From a virus, in the IMG/VR virus record IMGVR_UViG_3300049489_000776, positions 1 through 55,910 of that record: DNA of 55,910 nt; one strand, given 5' to 3'. The notes below the pieces were generated by a model that saw nothing but the letters and a program-made list of their open reading frames with translations, did not search any database and was not told the DNA's origin. Shown one piece after another: positions 23,046 through 30,782 of this stretch (within the stretch, counting starts at the first letter, position 1; every line of letters starts with the position of its first letter). The position numbers and the translations under genes were made by a program.

Positions 23046-24549
23046 TTTTACCTCCGTTAATTAGTTTATAATTTATGTCTGTTTTTTTATTATCAATTCC
23101 TAAATAATAAGTACTACCATCAATAATTTCTTGCTTAATTCCTTTGGTAGCTAGTAAGCGGCTAAAGTCCTCTTCTAAGAAAGAGGCATTTTGCCTTATC
23201 CCATATTTTCCCAGATACCCAGCTAGAGCCTCATGTACATCTATTTTTAGTAGCTTAGCTTTTGGGCTAAAGTCTAGGAACAAGTCTACAAAGCGCATCA
23301 TGATTTCAGATTCTTTAGCAGCGCAGACAGCTTTTATTTTATGCACCATGCTTTTGGGAACTCTTAGGTTTACGTTATTAGGGCAGTGGGCTATATAGGC
23401 CTCTTTACATTGTAATAAGAAAGCAGGCACTTCCTTCTCTAAGTTGTATTCAAAATCAGGGTCTCCAAATTCATCTTGAAAAGTTGCAACTTCACATAGA
23501 AGCAGTCTTGAGCGTTCTGAGTTGTCGTTGTAGTTAATTTTTGGAAAGAAATTTGATGCTACAAGTAATTTACTATAAACTTGGGCAGAAAATTCAGTTT
23601 GATTTTTTTTATTTATAAGCACAGTATCTCTCCCAAGAAGCGATTTAATCTTTTCAGATTTGAGGATGTAAGTATTCTTGCAATCCATATAAACGGCCAT
23701 TCGCTTTCCAAAGGCCTGGCCAAAGAAAAAAGTTTCATCATAAGTTCCCTTAGATATGCTTAAAACATAATCGCGACCTAAAAATGCGCTTAAGGCATTT
23801 ATGGCCGAAGATTTGCCGTCTGAGCCTTCTCCCTTCAGCCACAAAGCTTGTCTTCCGGTATTGCGAGGTTCAAAAATAGACCAGACGTAGGCTTTAAATA
23901 TTTCGGGGTAGTCCATACGAGATAGGAATGAGTCCCAGTTTGGAGTGTCTCCATGTTTTAGGATGGCTGGGTCTAGTACTCTAAAGGCTGGCTCAAGAGG
24001 GCTCCAAGAAATAGCAGCCGGAGGGGTATGTAGCAAGTTACTGGAGTCCATTATGAAGCAGTTGTATAAACTGTCAACAAAAGTCTTGTGGGTAAACTTG
24101 GTCTGATAAGTCGTTGCGTGTTGACCTTCTTCGAATTCCAATTTTACCGCTTTGTCAGCCTTAGGACTGGCAACGATTAGTGACCTAAACTTGTCCATTT
24201 CGCAATCTCCACATAGAGTAACTTGATTTAGCTCATTGGCTGCGTATAGCTTATCGGAACCCGCCTTAGCTTCCCTGAGAAGACCTAAAAACGGTTTTAG
24301 GACTTCGTAGGACTGCGTTACAAAAACCTGAGCATTGGCCTTTGGCTTCTTAAGTTGGGCCTTAGTAATACCCGTCTCTTTCATAGTCCCCATAATTTCG
24401 GTTGCTTTACTTTCAGGATTGCCTAATTTAATGAGCTTTTCAAGTATCGTAGCCGGAGCTACTGGAGATTGTCTAAAAGAGTTGTAGTAGCAGGCCTCAT
24501 CGGTCAGCCATTTGTACTGCTTTAAAAAATCGCTTAAACTTTGGGACAT
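23029..24549 (-). CDS. SF3 / D5-like replicative helicase
   Basis: A 506-residue protein from the ATG at 24549, chosen because AGGAGG lies upstream and the promoter at 24574-24603 excludes the longer in-frame start at 24603. It has Walker A GEGSDGKSS (240-248), a Walker B region near AVYMDC (285-290), the SF3 sensor LLVASNFFPK (Asn333) and an arginine-finger-like RSRLLL. The N-terminal 200 residues lack primase motifs. It should pair with the separate AEP primase at 12803. Similar D5-type helicases drive phage and viral replication. Confidence 0.9.
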   Translation of the reverse strand: MSQSLSDFLKQYKWLTDEACYYNSFRQSPVAPATILEKLIKLGNPESKATEIMGTMKETGITKAQLKKPKANAQVFVTQSYEVLKPFLGLLREAKAGSDKLYAANELNQVTLCGDCEMDKFRSLIVASPKADKAVKLEFEEGQHATTYQTKFTHKTFVDSLYNCFIMDSSNLLHTPPAAISWSPLEPAFRVLDPAILKHGDTPNWDSFLSRMDYPEIFKAYVWSIFEPRNTGRQALWLKGEGSDGKSSAINALSAFLGRDYVLSISKGTYDETFFFGQAFGKRMAVYMDCKNTYILKSEKIKSLLGRDTVLINKKNQTEFSAQVYSKLLVASNFFPKINYNDNSERSRLLLCEVATFQDEFGDPDFEYNLEKEVPAFLLQCKEAYIAHCPNNVNLRVPKSMVHKIKAVCAAKESEIMMRFVDLFLDFSPKAKLLKIDVHEALAGYLGKYGIRQNASFLEEDFSRLLATKGIKQEIIDGSTYYLGIDNKKTDINYKLINGGKNVHEN

Positions 24550-24573
24550 TTTTGGCCTCCTTTTGGTGGTTTT

Positions 24574-24603
24574 ATAATAGCACGGTCCTTCAGCATCGGT
24601 CAA
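24574..24603 (-). promoter_or_regulatory. Sigma70-type promoter for the helicase operon
   Basis: Minus-strand TTGACC (24598-24603), 18-base spacer, TATTAT (24574-24579), 25 bases before the helicase ATG. The -35 continues as TTGACCGAT, part of a recurring upstream word. Confidence 0.7.
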
Positions 24604-24673
24604 GTTTAAAATGACTTTTAAGGTCGAGTCAATAAAATCAACTATTTAAGCAACATAAAATCAAAGTCATATT

Positions 24674-24818
24674 CACTAGCAGCATATCTCACTCACAGTT
24701 ACTATATATATAAAAATACTTTCCCCTTAAAATAACACTACTACTGTAATAGTATTAAGGGGTTAACCTGTAATCAACTACTTAGGTCGTTTACTGCGTG
24801 AGAGATTACTCCCTAGTG
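24674..24818. other. Nested inverted-repeat region in a 300-base gap
   Basis: No gene is seen between 24604 and 24905. Within it, arms pair in nested order: CACTAG (24674-24679) with CTAGTG (24813-24818), TCTCAC (24687-24692) with GTGAGA (24798-24803), and CCCCTTAA (24723-24730) with TTAAGGGG (24755-24762). A run of TATATATA lies inside. It could be a structured RNA, a cruciform or an origin-type element. Confidence 0.45.
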
Positions 24819-24905
24819 AACTTAACTTTGTTTTTAAGTGACTTAAGTACTTGAAATCATTAGACCGAGGTTGAAAGTCATTTTTAGTCATTTTTCTCAT
24901 CTCCT

Positions 24906-25226
24906 TTATATTCGATTTGGCAAAATCAGTGTTTCTATATCTGCCTCAACTAAAAACTCATTAGTCAGGGTGGCTGCTACTTTTGCGTCAACGGGGACAA
25001 TCATGTACACCGACTTGCCCTTAAAACGCTCTACAAAGACTTCAGCTGCTTTCTTAGTAGCTACCCTAGGCTCCTGCCATAGGTCTTCGCAAAAAAGCAT
25101 GTACAGGTCATCCTGGACTGCCTGGAGCGTTCTGTGGTACAACTCTGCTCTTGGACTTATAAAAGTCAAATTATCAACACTGACCCTTGGTTTTATGCCT
25201 GGTGATTTTCTAAAAGGACCTCCCAT
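24906..25226 (-). CDS. Hypothetical early protein
   Basis: A 106-residue protein. It begins MGGPFRKSPGIKPRVSVDNL and contains a conserved-looking helical part (ELYHRTLQAVQDDLYMLFCE) and a strand-rich end (SVYMIVPVDAKVAATLTNEF). No family is recognised. It is four bases from its upstream neighbour and is followed by the structured gap. Confidence 0.66.
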   Translation of the reverse strand: MGGPFRKSPGIKPRVSVDNLTFISPRAELYHRTLQAVQDDLYMLFCEDLWQEPRVATKKAAEVFVERFKGKSVYMIVPVDAKVAATLTNEFLVEADIETLILPNRI

Positions 25227-25230
25227 AAAA

Positions 25231-25509
25231 CTAATCCTGCCTTTCTGGTTCGCTGTTTGGTATCCACAAATGTATGTACTCTTCCTGACCGTCTTCAGCC
25301 GTGCTTAGGTCTGGCTCTTGAGTCGGCTCCACTACTGGACACTCTTGGGATGGCTTATTAAGAACGTACGTCCAAGTCATGTCTACGTTCTCTACCCAGC
25401 GTCCAGGAGGTCTTGGCAGCGCTGGCTCAGGTTCAGGCCGCTGACTATAAGTATCTATAATCTCATCTAGAGTTTTAGGCTGCCGTTGCCCGTTTTTAGG
25501 TCCTGTCAT
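25231..25509 (-). CDS. Pro-rich hypothetical protein
   Basis: A 92-residue protein rich in Pro and Glu (RPEPEPALPRPPGRW) with a short Trp-containing segment and an acidic end. It looks largely disordered. Its ATG overlaps the upstream stop as ATGA. Function is unknown. Confidence 0.62.
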   Translation of the reverse strand: MTGPKNGQRQPKTLDEIIDTYSQRPEPEPALPRPPGRWVENVDMTWTYVLNKPSQECPVVEPTQEPDLSTAEDGQEEYIHLWIPNSEPERQD

Positions 25510-25685
25510 GGCACATTCTCCTTAGTTATTAAATTTATAAATTCCAAGTAAGCCTCAGAGCTGAGCTGCTTCACAACTTTGAAGACTCGGGCTGCTTCGT
25601 CTACCCTTCCTTCCCGCTTACCTCTTTGGTATCCTAAAAAGTAACTATAAACTCCTATTAACACAACTGATATAAATAGTGCCAC
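25506..25685 (-). CDS. 59-residue membrane-anchored peptide
   Basis: Starts at GTG with AAAGGAG eight bases upstream. It has an N-terminal membrane segment (LFISVVLIGVYSYFLG), a very basic RGKREGR turn (positive-inside) and a helical soluble tail. The four-base overlap with the downstream gene supports translation. Confidence 0.65.
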   Translation of the reverse strand: MALFISVVLIGVYSYFLGYQRGKREGRVDEAARVFKVVKQLSSEAYLEFINLITKENVP

Positions 25686-25687
25686 GG

Positions 25688-25876
25688 CTAATCTCCTTTA
25701 AATTTCATTAATAAGTATTTTTTATTAAGTTCAATTAAAACTGCCTCGACCCAGCAAGCTGCTATTCCTACTCTACTGCCTTTGGCTCTCTCTATCTGCA
25801 TAGCAAGACTCCACACGTTCTCTAGGTCCAACTGCTTTATGTAAAACTCAATACTTGCGTTTCTACCTTTTTGCAT
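25688..25876 (-). CDS. Small hypothetical protein
   Basis: A 62-residue helical protein (QLDLENVWSLAMQIERAKG; ACWVEAVLIELNKKYLLM). It lies one base downstream of the HEMGH protease-like gene and two bases upstream of a membrane peptide, in the same operon. No family is recognised. Confidence 0.62.
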   Translation of the reverse strand: MQKGRNASIEFYIKQLDLENVWSLAMQIERAKGSRVGIAACWVEAVLIELNKKYLLMKFKGD

Positions 25877-25877
25877 T

Positions 25878-26327
25878 TTAAGCCGCCTTTTGGTTTTTTA
25901 AAAGTTCAAGAGCTGCTGATTTTTTAGAATAAGTGCTTAAAGCATGTGCAGCATAATTATAATCCATTTCAATTCCATACTGGCGAGATAGTCTTATTGC
26001 GTTTTTCCAAGCCCTAAGCTCCATGCCTGCCCCAAGCGCATCAGATTTAATCATGCGCTCAACGCTGTTTCCAAAGTCCATGTAATGACCCATTTCGTGT
26101 AGTAATATAGTATTATAGTGAAGCTCGGTTCTTGGCACATCTGTAAAAAACATGTAACGAACTTCATAAGTAAGTGGATTATAATTAATTCCACAAGCGT
26201 CAGGGTGAAAGCCATGAGAGTATAAAGGAACTGTTATAATCTTTATCCTCCTAAACCTCCAAAGCAGTCTAATAACTGGTGCTGAGATGTGCTTTACCTC
26301 TTTAATATTATGAATAAAATAGTCCAC
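25878..26327 (-). CDS. HEMGH zinc metalloprotease-like protein
   Basis: A 149-residue protein from the GTG at 26327, chosen because AAAGGAGG lies six bases upstream; an in-frame TTG at 26345 would place that ribosome site inside the gene. The zinc-peptidase helix is LLHEMGHYMDFG (His77, Glu78, His81), and Asp84 or a later His may complete the site. There is no signal peptide, so it is probably cytoplasmic, unlike the HEMGH lipoprotein at 15122. The substrate is unknown. Confidence 0.75.
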   Translation of the reverse strand: MDYFIHNIKEVKHISAPVIRLLWRFRRIKIITVPLYSHGFHPDACGINYNPLTYEVRYMFFTDVPRTELHYNTILLHEMGHYMDFGNSVERMIKSDALGAGMELRAWKNAIRLSRQYGIEMDYNYAAHALSTYSKKSAALELLKNQKAA

Positions 26328-26345
26328 TCTGACCTCCTTTTTCAA

Positions 26346-26993
26346 TTCTTATATTGCTCTATCGGTAAACTTATTAAAACACTTTAGCAAATATTTGCAG
26401 ATTCTACAAGATTTATTTTTGCCAAAAAAGTCTCAAATTTAGGATTTTCTAAAACCAATTTAAGTTTTCAAATCCAAAAATGGTTTTCGTTTTTGGTTTT
26501 CCAGAACCGATTTAAGTTTCCAAAAAGTGGCACGCTTGGCACGTATCAGATTGAGAAATCCTAAAGTGAGACATGGCACGAATCTTGCTTGCACATGCAA
26601 TTTCCATGCCAACTCAAAATGAGACATGGCCTAAAAATTGCAATAATGCAAAATCGGTGCCAAAATTGCCACTCGTGACCTCTAGGTCTCGCTGGTTAGC
26701 ATACTTAAGTATCGGTCAAAGGCTTTAAAAACTTTAAGCCTAAATTAAAAATAATTAAAATAATTTTAAGCTCAAGGCCTGCTAACCACTAACCTTGCTT
26801 AAGGCTTGCCGTGCTTGGCTTGCCCGTTTGACCTGCTACTGAGTCCTTGCCCAAGTTTAGGTCTAAGTCTTAGGCCCGGTTTAAGGTCTAAGTCTTAAGA
26901 CCGTGCTTAACCTTGCCTCAATAGGTTAACCTTAAGGGTTAAGCCTTGAGACCGTGCTAAGCATGGCCTGATAAGTTAATCTAAAATCTGCTC
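26346..26993. promoter_or_regulatory. 650-base non-coding region with palindromes and repeats
   Basis: No gene is supported here. It contains the 12-base palindromes GCAAATATTTGC (near 26388) and ATACTTAAGTAT (near 26701). It also has a direct repeat of AACC(A/G)ATTTAAGTTT (near 26454 and 26506), the words TGGCACGAATCTTGC and CCTAAATTTGAGAC (minus) that recur in the gene at 30783, and a cluster of CTTAAG-centred quasi-palindromes with repeated AGACCGTGCT (26870-26960). An origin or master regulatory region is plausible. It also serves as leader for the leftward gene at 25878. Confidence 0.5.
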
Positions 26994-27464
26994 CTAAGGC
27001 TTAACTCCAATTTTGTCTAAGTATCTTAAGCACGCTGCAAGTCGAGGCCCCACAATAGGTTTTGAGCCCAAGTTATACCTGCAAGGCCAAGTCTTAGGTT
27101 CGCGTGACTCGTAGCGCCGTCTAAAATCGGCCAAGATTAAGGCTCCTGAATTAAGGTTGTATTTATAATCGTGCTTTAATCTTAGCGCGTCAAGTTTCCA
27201 AGTCTTAGCGGTCTGCCTATTAACTTGAGCCAAGCCAGTATCATGAGTTTTTGTGTTATAGGCTTGCAAGTCAAGGCGTGACTCATGAGTTACTATTGCT
27301 AAGTACAGACCCGGACTAAGACCATGCCTTAAGGCCGCTGCTTTAATTTCGTGTTTTATAACTTGAATTGAAACGACTTTAGGCCTGCTTAAGGCCGTGC
27401 TTTGAGTTGAAATAGGTATAAGAGGACCTGCTATAAGCAAGGCCCCTAAGGTTTTAAGTTTCAA
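26994..27464 (-). CDS. Lytic transglycosylase (SLT family), exported
   Basis: A 156-residue protein with a signal-like N-terminus (LGALLIAGPLIPISTQSTA) and an SLT domain: AIVTHESRLDLQAYN with catalytic Glu61, then DTGLAQVNRQTAK and a GALILADFRRRYE helix. It cuts glycan strands of peptidoglycan. It lies in the leftward early block rather than with virion genes, so it might act early, for example in exclusion or wall remodelling. The distance from the endolysin argues for a separate role. The start follows the upstream stop directly. Confidence 0.85.
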   Translation of the reverse strand: MKLKTLGALLIAGPLIPISTQSTALSRPKVVSIQVIKHEIKAAALRHGLSPGLYLAIVTHESRLDLQAYNTKTHDTGLAQVNRQTAKTWKLDALRLKHDYKYNLNSGALILADFRRRYESREPKTWPCRYNLGSKPIVGPRLAACLRYLDKIGVKP

Positions 27465-27896
27465 TTAATGCCCCATAACTTGAGCCATTGCAGTCTTGGC
27501 GAATAAGTGTCCATTAAGTCGTGTATTATTAAGCGTTGTGTTTAAGTCAACCTGCTTATATAAGCAAAAATCTTTAAGGTCTGCACCTAGGTTTAAAGCC
27601 TTAGCATGACTAATATCAAAGGTCAACTTCAAAACTATAAGCCCGTTTTTGGCTCTAGGCCAACGCTGCTTATAACCTACAGGAGCATAACTTGGCGTCC
27701 CGCGAATATTGGTCTTATCAAAAACTACATTTTTTATTTGAGCCATGCAATGTTGTAGCGGACATGATTTTTTTTTAATTAAATTAAATTGTTTAGCGTC
27801 TGTTGAAACATATACCTCAAAAATAAAAGAGTCTAAATCTGCCCCAAAGCATGGGTTTTTTTTAATGAATCCGGTCATGTTTTTTATATAGTTCAT
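27465..27896 (-). CDS. Hypothetical protein upstream of the transglycosylase
   Basis: A 143-residue protein with mixed beta sequence (SFIFEVYVSTDAKQFNLIKK, GLIVLKLTFDISHAKALN) and several Cys residues (KKSCPLQHCMAQ). No signal peptide is clear. The stop is adjacent to the transglycosylase ATG, so they share an mRNA. No family is recognised. Confidence 0.65.
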   Translation of the reverse strand: MNYIKNMTGFIKKNPCFGADLDSFIFEVYVSTDAKQFNLIKKKSCPLQHCMAQIKNVVFDKTNIRGTPSYAPVGYKQRWPRAKNGLIVLKLTFDISHAKALNLGADLKDFCLYKQVDLNTTLNNTRLNGHLFAKTAMAQVMGH

Positions 27897-27926
27897 TTTT
27901 AAGTCTCCTTATTAATTGTTTAAAAT

Positions 27927-28760
27927 TTAAGCCGATTTTAGGACTCTGCAAGATTGCACCACAAAGCCCGACGTGTCAGACTTGGCCTTGCCTTTTGCAG
28001 TGAGTCCTACAATAATTCCAGAGCCATTGTTACCGTCTAAAAATCTTAAGTCGTGCAAGTCGCCGTCAATAACTTTAATGCCGTGATAGACTTCAGGCCG
28101 TGACTTAAAAACCATTGCAACATTAAGACCTGCGTCAAGCGCTGCCTGCCATTGCACTGCATTGCATTCTGAGGCACTAAATGTTATGTTATAATTTTTA
28201 TAAGTTTGAGACTTAAGTCCATACTGTAAATTTTTTGTATAATCGTAAAACTGAACGTCTGGAAACATTTCAAAAATGTTTAGACCTTGCACGCGGTGCG
28301 CAATCCAATTAATGTCAGTCGTGCCGTTAAGTCTTATAACTAACTGTTTACCGCGCTTAACTTTAGCTCTAAGCTTAGACACTTCGGCCATTGCATGCTT
28401 AACAAAGTCCGAAGTAAACTGTATATAATATAAAGCTTTTCTAAGTCTAGCTCGAGCAACGGAATCAAAGCGTCCCCGCCCCGCTGTATTTAAGCAAGCT
28501 TGCATGCAGCCCGGACTTGCATTAGGGCATAATGAACCACGTCTATTTAAAGCACTATAACCCATTGACGCTGGACTCATGTATAAGATATAAGACTCAT
28601 ACTTAGTAAACCTATTGTTTTTGGCTAATTTAGCACTTGAGGCCGCTGCAGTAAATAATTTAATTTTACTTAAAGCCGTTTTTAGTTTCTCAACTTGAAC
28701 GGAGTCCAATGTTTTTGCATCCTTAAGTCCTTCTATTTGCTGGTCAAGTGATTTGAACAT
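27927..28760 (-). CDS. GP88-family phage protein
   Basis: A 277-residue protein. The signature CPNASPGCMQACLNTAGRGR after MSPASMGYSALN matches the GP88 family of actinophages and other phages. Downstream are VIRLNGTTDINW, FYDYTKN, NITFSASECN and VAMVFKSRPE, also typical. Its function is unknown; the conserved Cys residues (SPGC, QACL, ECN) suggest a metal or iron-sulfur site. It is led by its own promoter (28793-28821) and a strong ribosome site. Confidence 0.82.
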   Translation of the reverse strand: MFKSLDQQIEGLKDAKTLDSVQVEKLKTALSKIKLFTAAASSAKLAKNNRFTKYESYILYMSPASMGYSALNRRGSLCPNASPGCMQACLNTAGRGRFDSVARARLRKALYYIQFTSDFVKHAMAEVSKLRAKVKRGKQLVIRLNGTTDINWIAHRVQGLNIFEMFPDVQFYDYTKNLQYGLKSQTYKNYNITFSASECNAVQWQAALDAGLNVAMVFKSRPEVYHGIKVIDGDLHDLRFLDGNNGSGIIVGLTAKGKAKSDTSGFVVQSCRVLKSA

Positions 28761-28792
28761 TTTTAATCTCCTAGTTAAGTGTTTATAAGAAT

Positions 28793-28821
28793 ACTATAAC
28801 ATGCAAATAAAAATCGTGCAA
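28793..28821 (-). promoter_or_regulatory. Sigma70-type promoter for the GP88 gene
   Basis: Minus-strand TTGCAC (28816-28821), 17-base spacer, TATAGT (28793-28798), about 35 bases ahead of the start codon. Confidence 0.6.
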
Positions 28822-28879
28822 GTGTTTTTTAAAATAAACTTAAGACCGCCCCGTTTTGAGGCAGTCTTAAAATGAGACG

Positions 28880-29707
28880 CTAGGCTGCCAATTGAATGGC
28901 TAAGTCGAATGCTGCTTGATTCATGTTCAGTTGAGACGTAACACTTGCTAAGCGCTTTGTTTTGGTCGTAACCTGTTTAACGTCTATAACTTGGCCTTGA
29001 GCGTCCACAATATTTTTATTATAAGTGTATACAATGCCGCCCCGGAGCAAGCTCTCTTGTATACGATTAAAAACTGTATAAGCATCTTGAGCAGTATCAG
29101 CATTGCGTATAACACGATTCGCAGACTCATAGTCAATTGCTACGATATTCTTAACATTGCTTAATCTTAGGTCAACTAAGCTTGTAACTAGTTCATTCAA
29201 AGCAGTTTCAGTATAGCTTTGGCCTGCAAGACGCTCAACTACACTGGTTAACTCCTGAATATTAGAGCCCATGTATTGGATGCCAGTCTCTAAATTGGTT
29301 ATAAGATTGCCTGAATGCACAACTCTGAACGATTTAAGCACGCTGCCTGCTATAATACCATTTAAGCACGCAATCCTAAGCACGCCATAAAATAGTCTAA
29401 GAGCTGCACTACCGTCGTGAGAATTTAAGAGACACAATTGAGGCCGACTTTGGTTAGCTTGACTTAGGCCTTGAATACTCTGAAAGTCTGGATGCTCAAG
29501 TCTAACTATATGTTTTTGATAACCTTGTCTTAACTCATCTCTAGTCTTGGCTATCTGAGTATTTACAGGAGTCCAGCCTTGAGACTTAAAGGTTTCAAGT
29601 ACCTTGGCCGTGCTGATAAAGCCGTAACTCGGCTTAACTAAACTTGATGCTTGAGTCTGCTCAATTGGGTTTAGAGTCTGAGTCGGGTTTAAGATTAATG
29701 CATTCAT
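28880..29707 (-). CDS. DUF932-family protein
   Basis: A 275-residue protein with the DUF932 core: LRQGYQKHIVRLEHPDF, PQLCLLNSHDGSAALRLFYG, LRIACLNGIIAG and FRVVHSGNL. The family is widespread in phages and plasmids and its function is unresolved; links to replication and anti-restriction have been suggested. It lies next to the GP88 gene. An intergenic word TTGACCGATAAG lies about 45 bases upstream of its ATG. Confidence 0.85.
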   Translation of the reverse strand: MNALILNPTQTLNPIEQTQASSLVKPSYGFISTAKVLETFKSQGWTPVNTQIAKTRDELRQGYQKHIVRLEHPDFQSIQGLSQANQSRPQLCLLNSHDGSAALRLFYGVLRIACLNGIIAGSVLKSFRVVHSGNLITNLETGIQYMGSNIQELTSVVERLAGQSYTETALNELVTSLVDLRLSNVKNIVAIDYESANRVIRNADTAQDAYTVFNRIQESLLRGGIVYTYNKNIVDAQGQVIDVKQVTTKTKRLASVTSQLNMNQAAFDLAIQLAA

Positions 29708-29764
29708 TTTATATACTCCTTGTTTATTGTTTATAGTATCTTATCGGTCAAATAAAAATTAACT

Positions 29765-30028
29765 TTAGTCTATTTTAAAATATTTATCGGCGTCTCGAAT
29801 CGGCTCAGCGTCCTCACGCTCCGCAAGCCATTCCATGTATAGCTTATTCAAGTCCTGCTTATCATATAGCAAGTCGCCGTCCTTATCAGTGTAAAACTCT
29901 TGAGCGTGCACTTCACCACAGCATAGTAGTGGCGGGTCAAGCTGATTATCGTCACCACAATATGGGCAAGCTATGGTCTTATTTAAAGTGCTTAAAAATA
30001 ATTCATATAGTCTTTTATCGTGTTTCAC
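29765..30028 (-). CDS. Zinc-finger protein
   Basis: An 87-residue protein starting at GTG, which overlaps the upstream stop by one base. It has a zinc-finger CPYC...CCGEVH (residues about 21-41) and acidic C-terminal helices (YMEWLAEREDAEPIRDADKY). DNA or RNA binding is possible. Function is unknown. Confidence 0.68.
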   Translation of the reverse strand: MKHDKRLYELFLSTLNKTIACPYCGDDNQLDPPLLCCGEVHAQEFYTDKDGDLLYDKQDLNKLYMEWLAEREDAEPIRDADKYFKID

Positions 30029-30159
30029 TATTTTGCTCCTTGTAATTGGTTAACTACTGTTTCAATTGTGCCGTTGTTAAGTCCGTTCAAGGCAACTGCT
30101 ACTTGCACCGCTATCAATATTGCAATAATACTAAACCCGGTTACTATAACTTGTTTCAT
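30028..30159 (-). CDS. 43-residue single-span membrane peptide
   Basis: Starts at ATG with AAGGAG upstream. It has one hydrophobic segment (VIVTGFSIIAILIAVQVAVA) and a short Asn/Gln-rich tail (LNGLNNGTIETVVNQL). The one-base overlap with the downstream gene supports expression. Function is unknown. Confidence 0.62.
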   Translation of the reverse strand: MKQVIVTGFSIIAILIAVQVAVALNGLNNGTIETVVNQLQGAK

Positions 30160-30192
30160 TTTTAAGACTCCTTGTTAATTGTTTATAATCTT

Positions 30193-30221
30193 AAGTTACA
30201 CCTTAAATAAACATTAGTCAA
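30193..30221 (-). promoter_or_regulatory. Possible leftward promoter
   Basis: Minus-strand TTGACT (30216-30221), 17-base spacer, TAACTT (30193-30198). The -10 is weak. It precedes the 43-residue peptide gene. Confidence 0.4.
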
Positions 30222-30229
30222 CTAATAAT

Positions 30230-30577
30230 TTAAGGCGTCTCATATTTAGACGTATCAAGTGTCGCGTGCTTATCAGTTTTTAAGTTGAGCCATACAGTAG
30301 CAACCACGAACAAGTTACCCTTAGGTCTGCATACTATGACTAAGTCTTTAGTAGAATCGTAGGCCGTTCTATAGACTAACTTAAGCACTTGGCCATTGTC
30401 ATATTCAAGTTCAATGCAGCGTGCGTTATTAGTGTTTAATGACCTTGGCAGGACAATATTGCCCAAGCGGTCTGAAGTTGAGGCATGATGCGCGTGATTG
30501 CTATAAGTTAGCATAACAGTGCCTATTGATGGGTTGAAATTTTTTGGAAAGCCTAAGGTTACGTGGTATAGACTCAT
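30230..30577 (-). CDS. First leftward gene, hypothetical
   Basis: A 115-residue protein (MSLYHVTLGFPKNFNPSIGT) of mainly beta character (VMLTYSNHAHHAS, GQVLKLVYRTAYDSTKDLVI). It is the promoter-proximal gene of the leftward block, next to the divergent control region, so it may be expressed very early. No family is recognised. Confidence 0.68.
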   Translation of the reverse strand: MSLYHVTLGFPKNFNPSIGTVMLTYSNHAHHASTSDRLGNIVLPRSLNTNNARCIELEYDNGQVLKLVYRTAYDSTKDLVIVCRPKGNLFVVATVWLNLKTDKHATLDTSKYETP

Positions 30578-30629
30578 TTTATTTACTCCTTGTTTACTGC
30601 TAATTAACTTATCGTCTATTTATAAATTA

Positions 30630-30658
30630 ACTTTAGACCTTAAATGAGAATTGGTCAA
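30630..30658 (-). promoter_or_regulatory. Leftward promoter of the divergent pair
   Basis: Minus-strand TTGACC (30653-30658), 17-base spacer, TAAAGT (30630-30635). It drives 30230-30577. A rightward promoter lies 50 bases away. Confidence 0.6.
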
Positions 30659-30707
30659 TTTATTTTTCAAATTAATTTTGTCTATATATTAATAAGCTTG
30701 CTTAAAC

Positions 30708-30737
30708 TTGACAACCTGCAAAAAGTGTGCCATTATG
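30708..30737 (+). promoter_or_regulatory. Rightward promoter of the divergent pair
   Basis: Plus-strand TTGACA (30708-30713), 18-base spacer, CATTAT (30732-30737). It reads into the basic repetitive gene at 30783, about 40 bases downstream. Confidence 0.65.
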
Positions 30738-30782
30738 AGACTAACACTCTAACCCAGCTATACAAGCTATAGGATACTACAC

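Noticed and set aside
24550-24603. 18-residue N-terminal extension of the SF3 helicase
   Set aside because: It would overlap the predicted -35 and -10 elements, and AGGAGG precedes the internal ATG at 24549.
24871-25308. 145-codon rightward frame in the leftward block
   Set aside because: It lies opposite two well-supported leftward genes with ribosome sites, and has no ribosome site or motif of its own.
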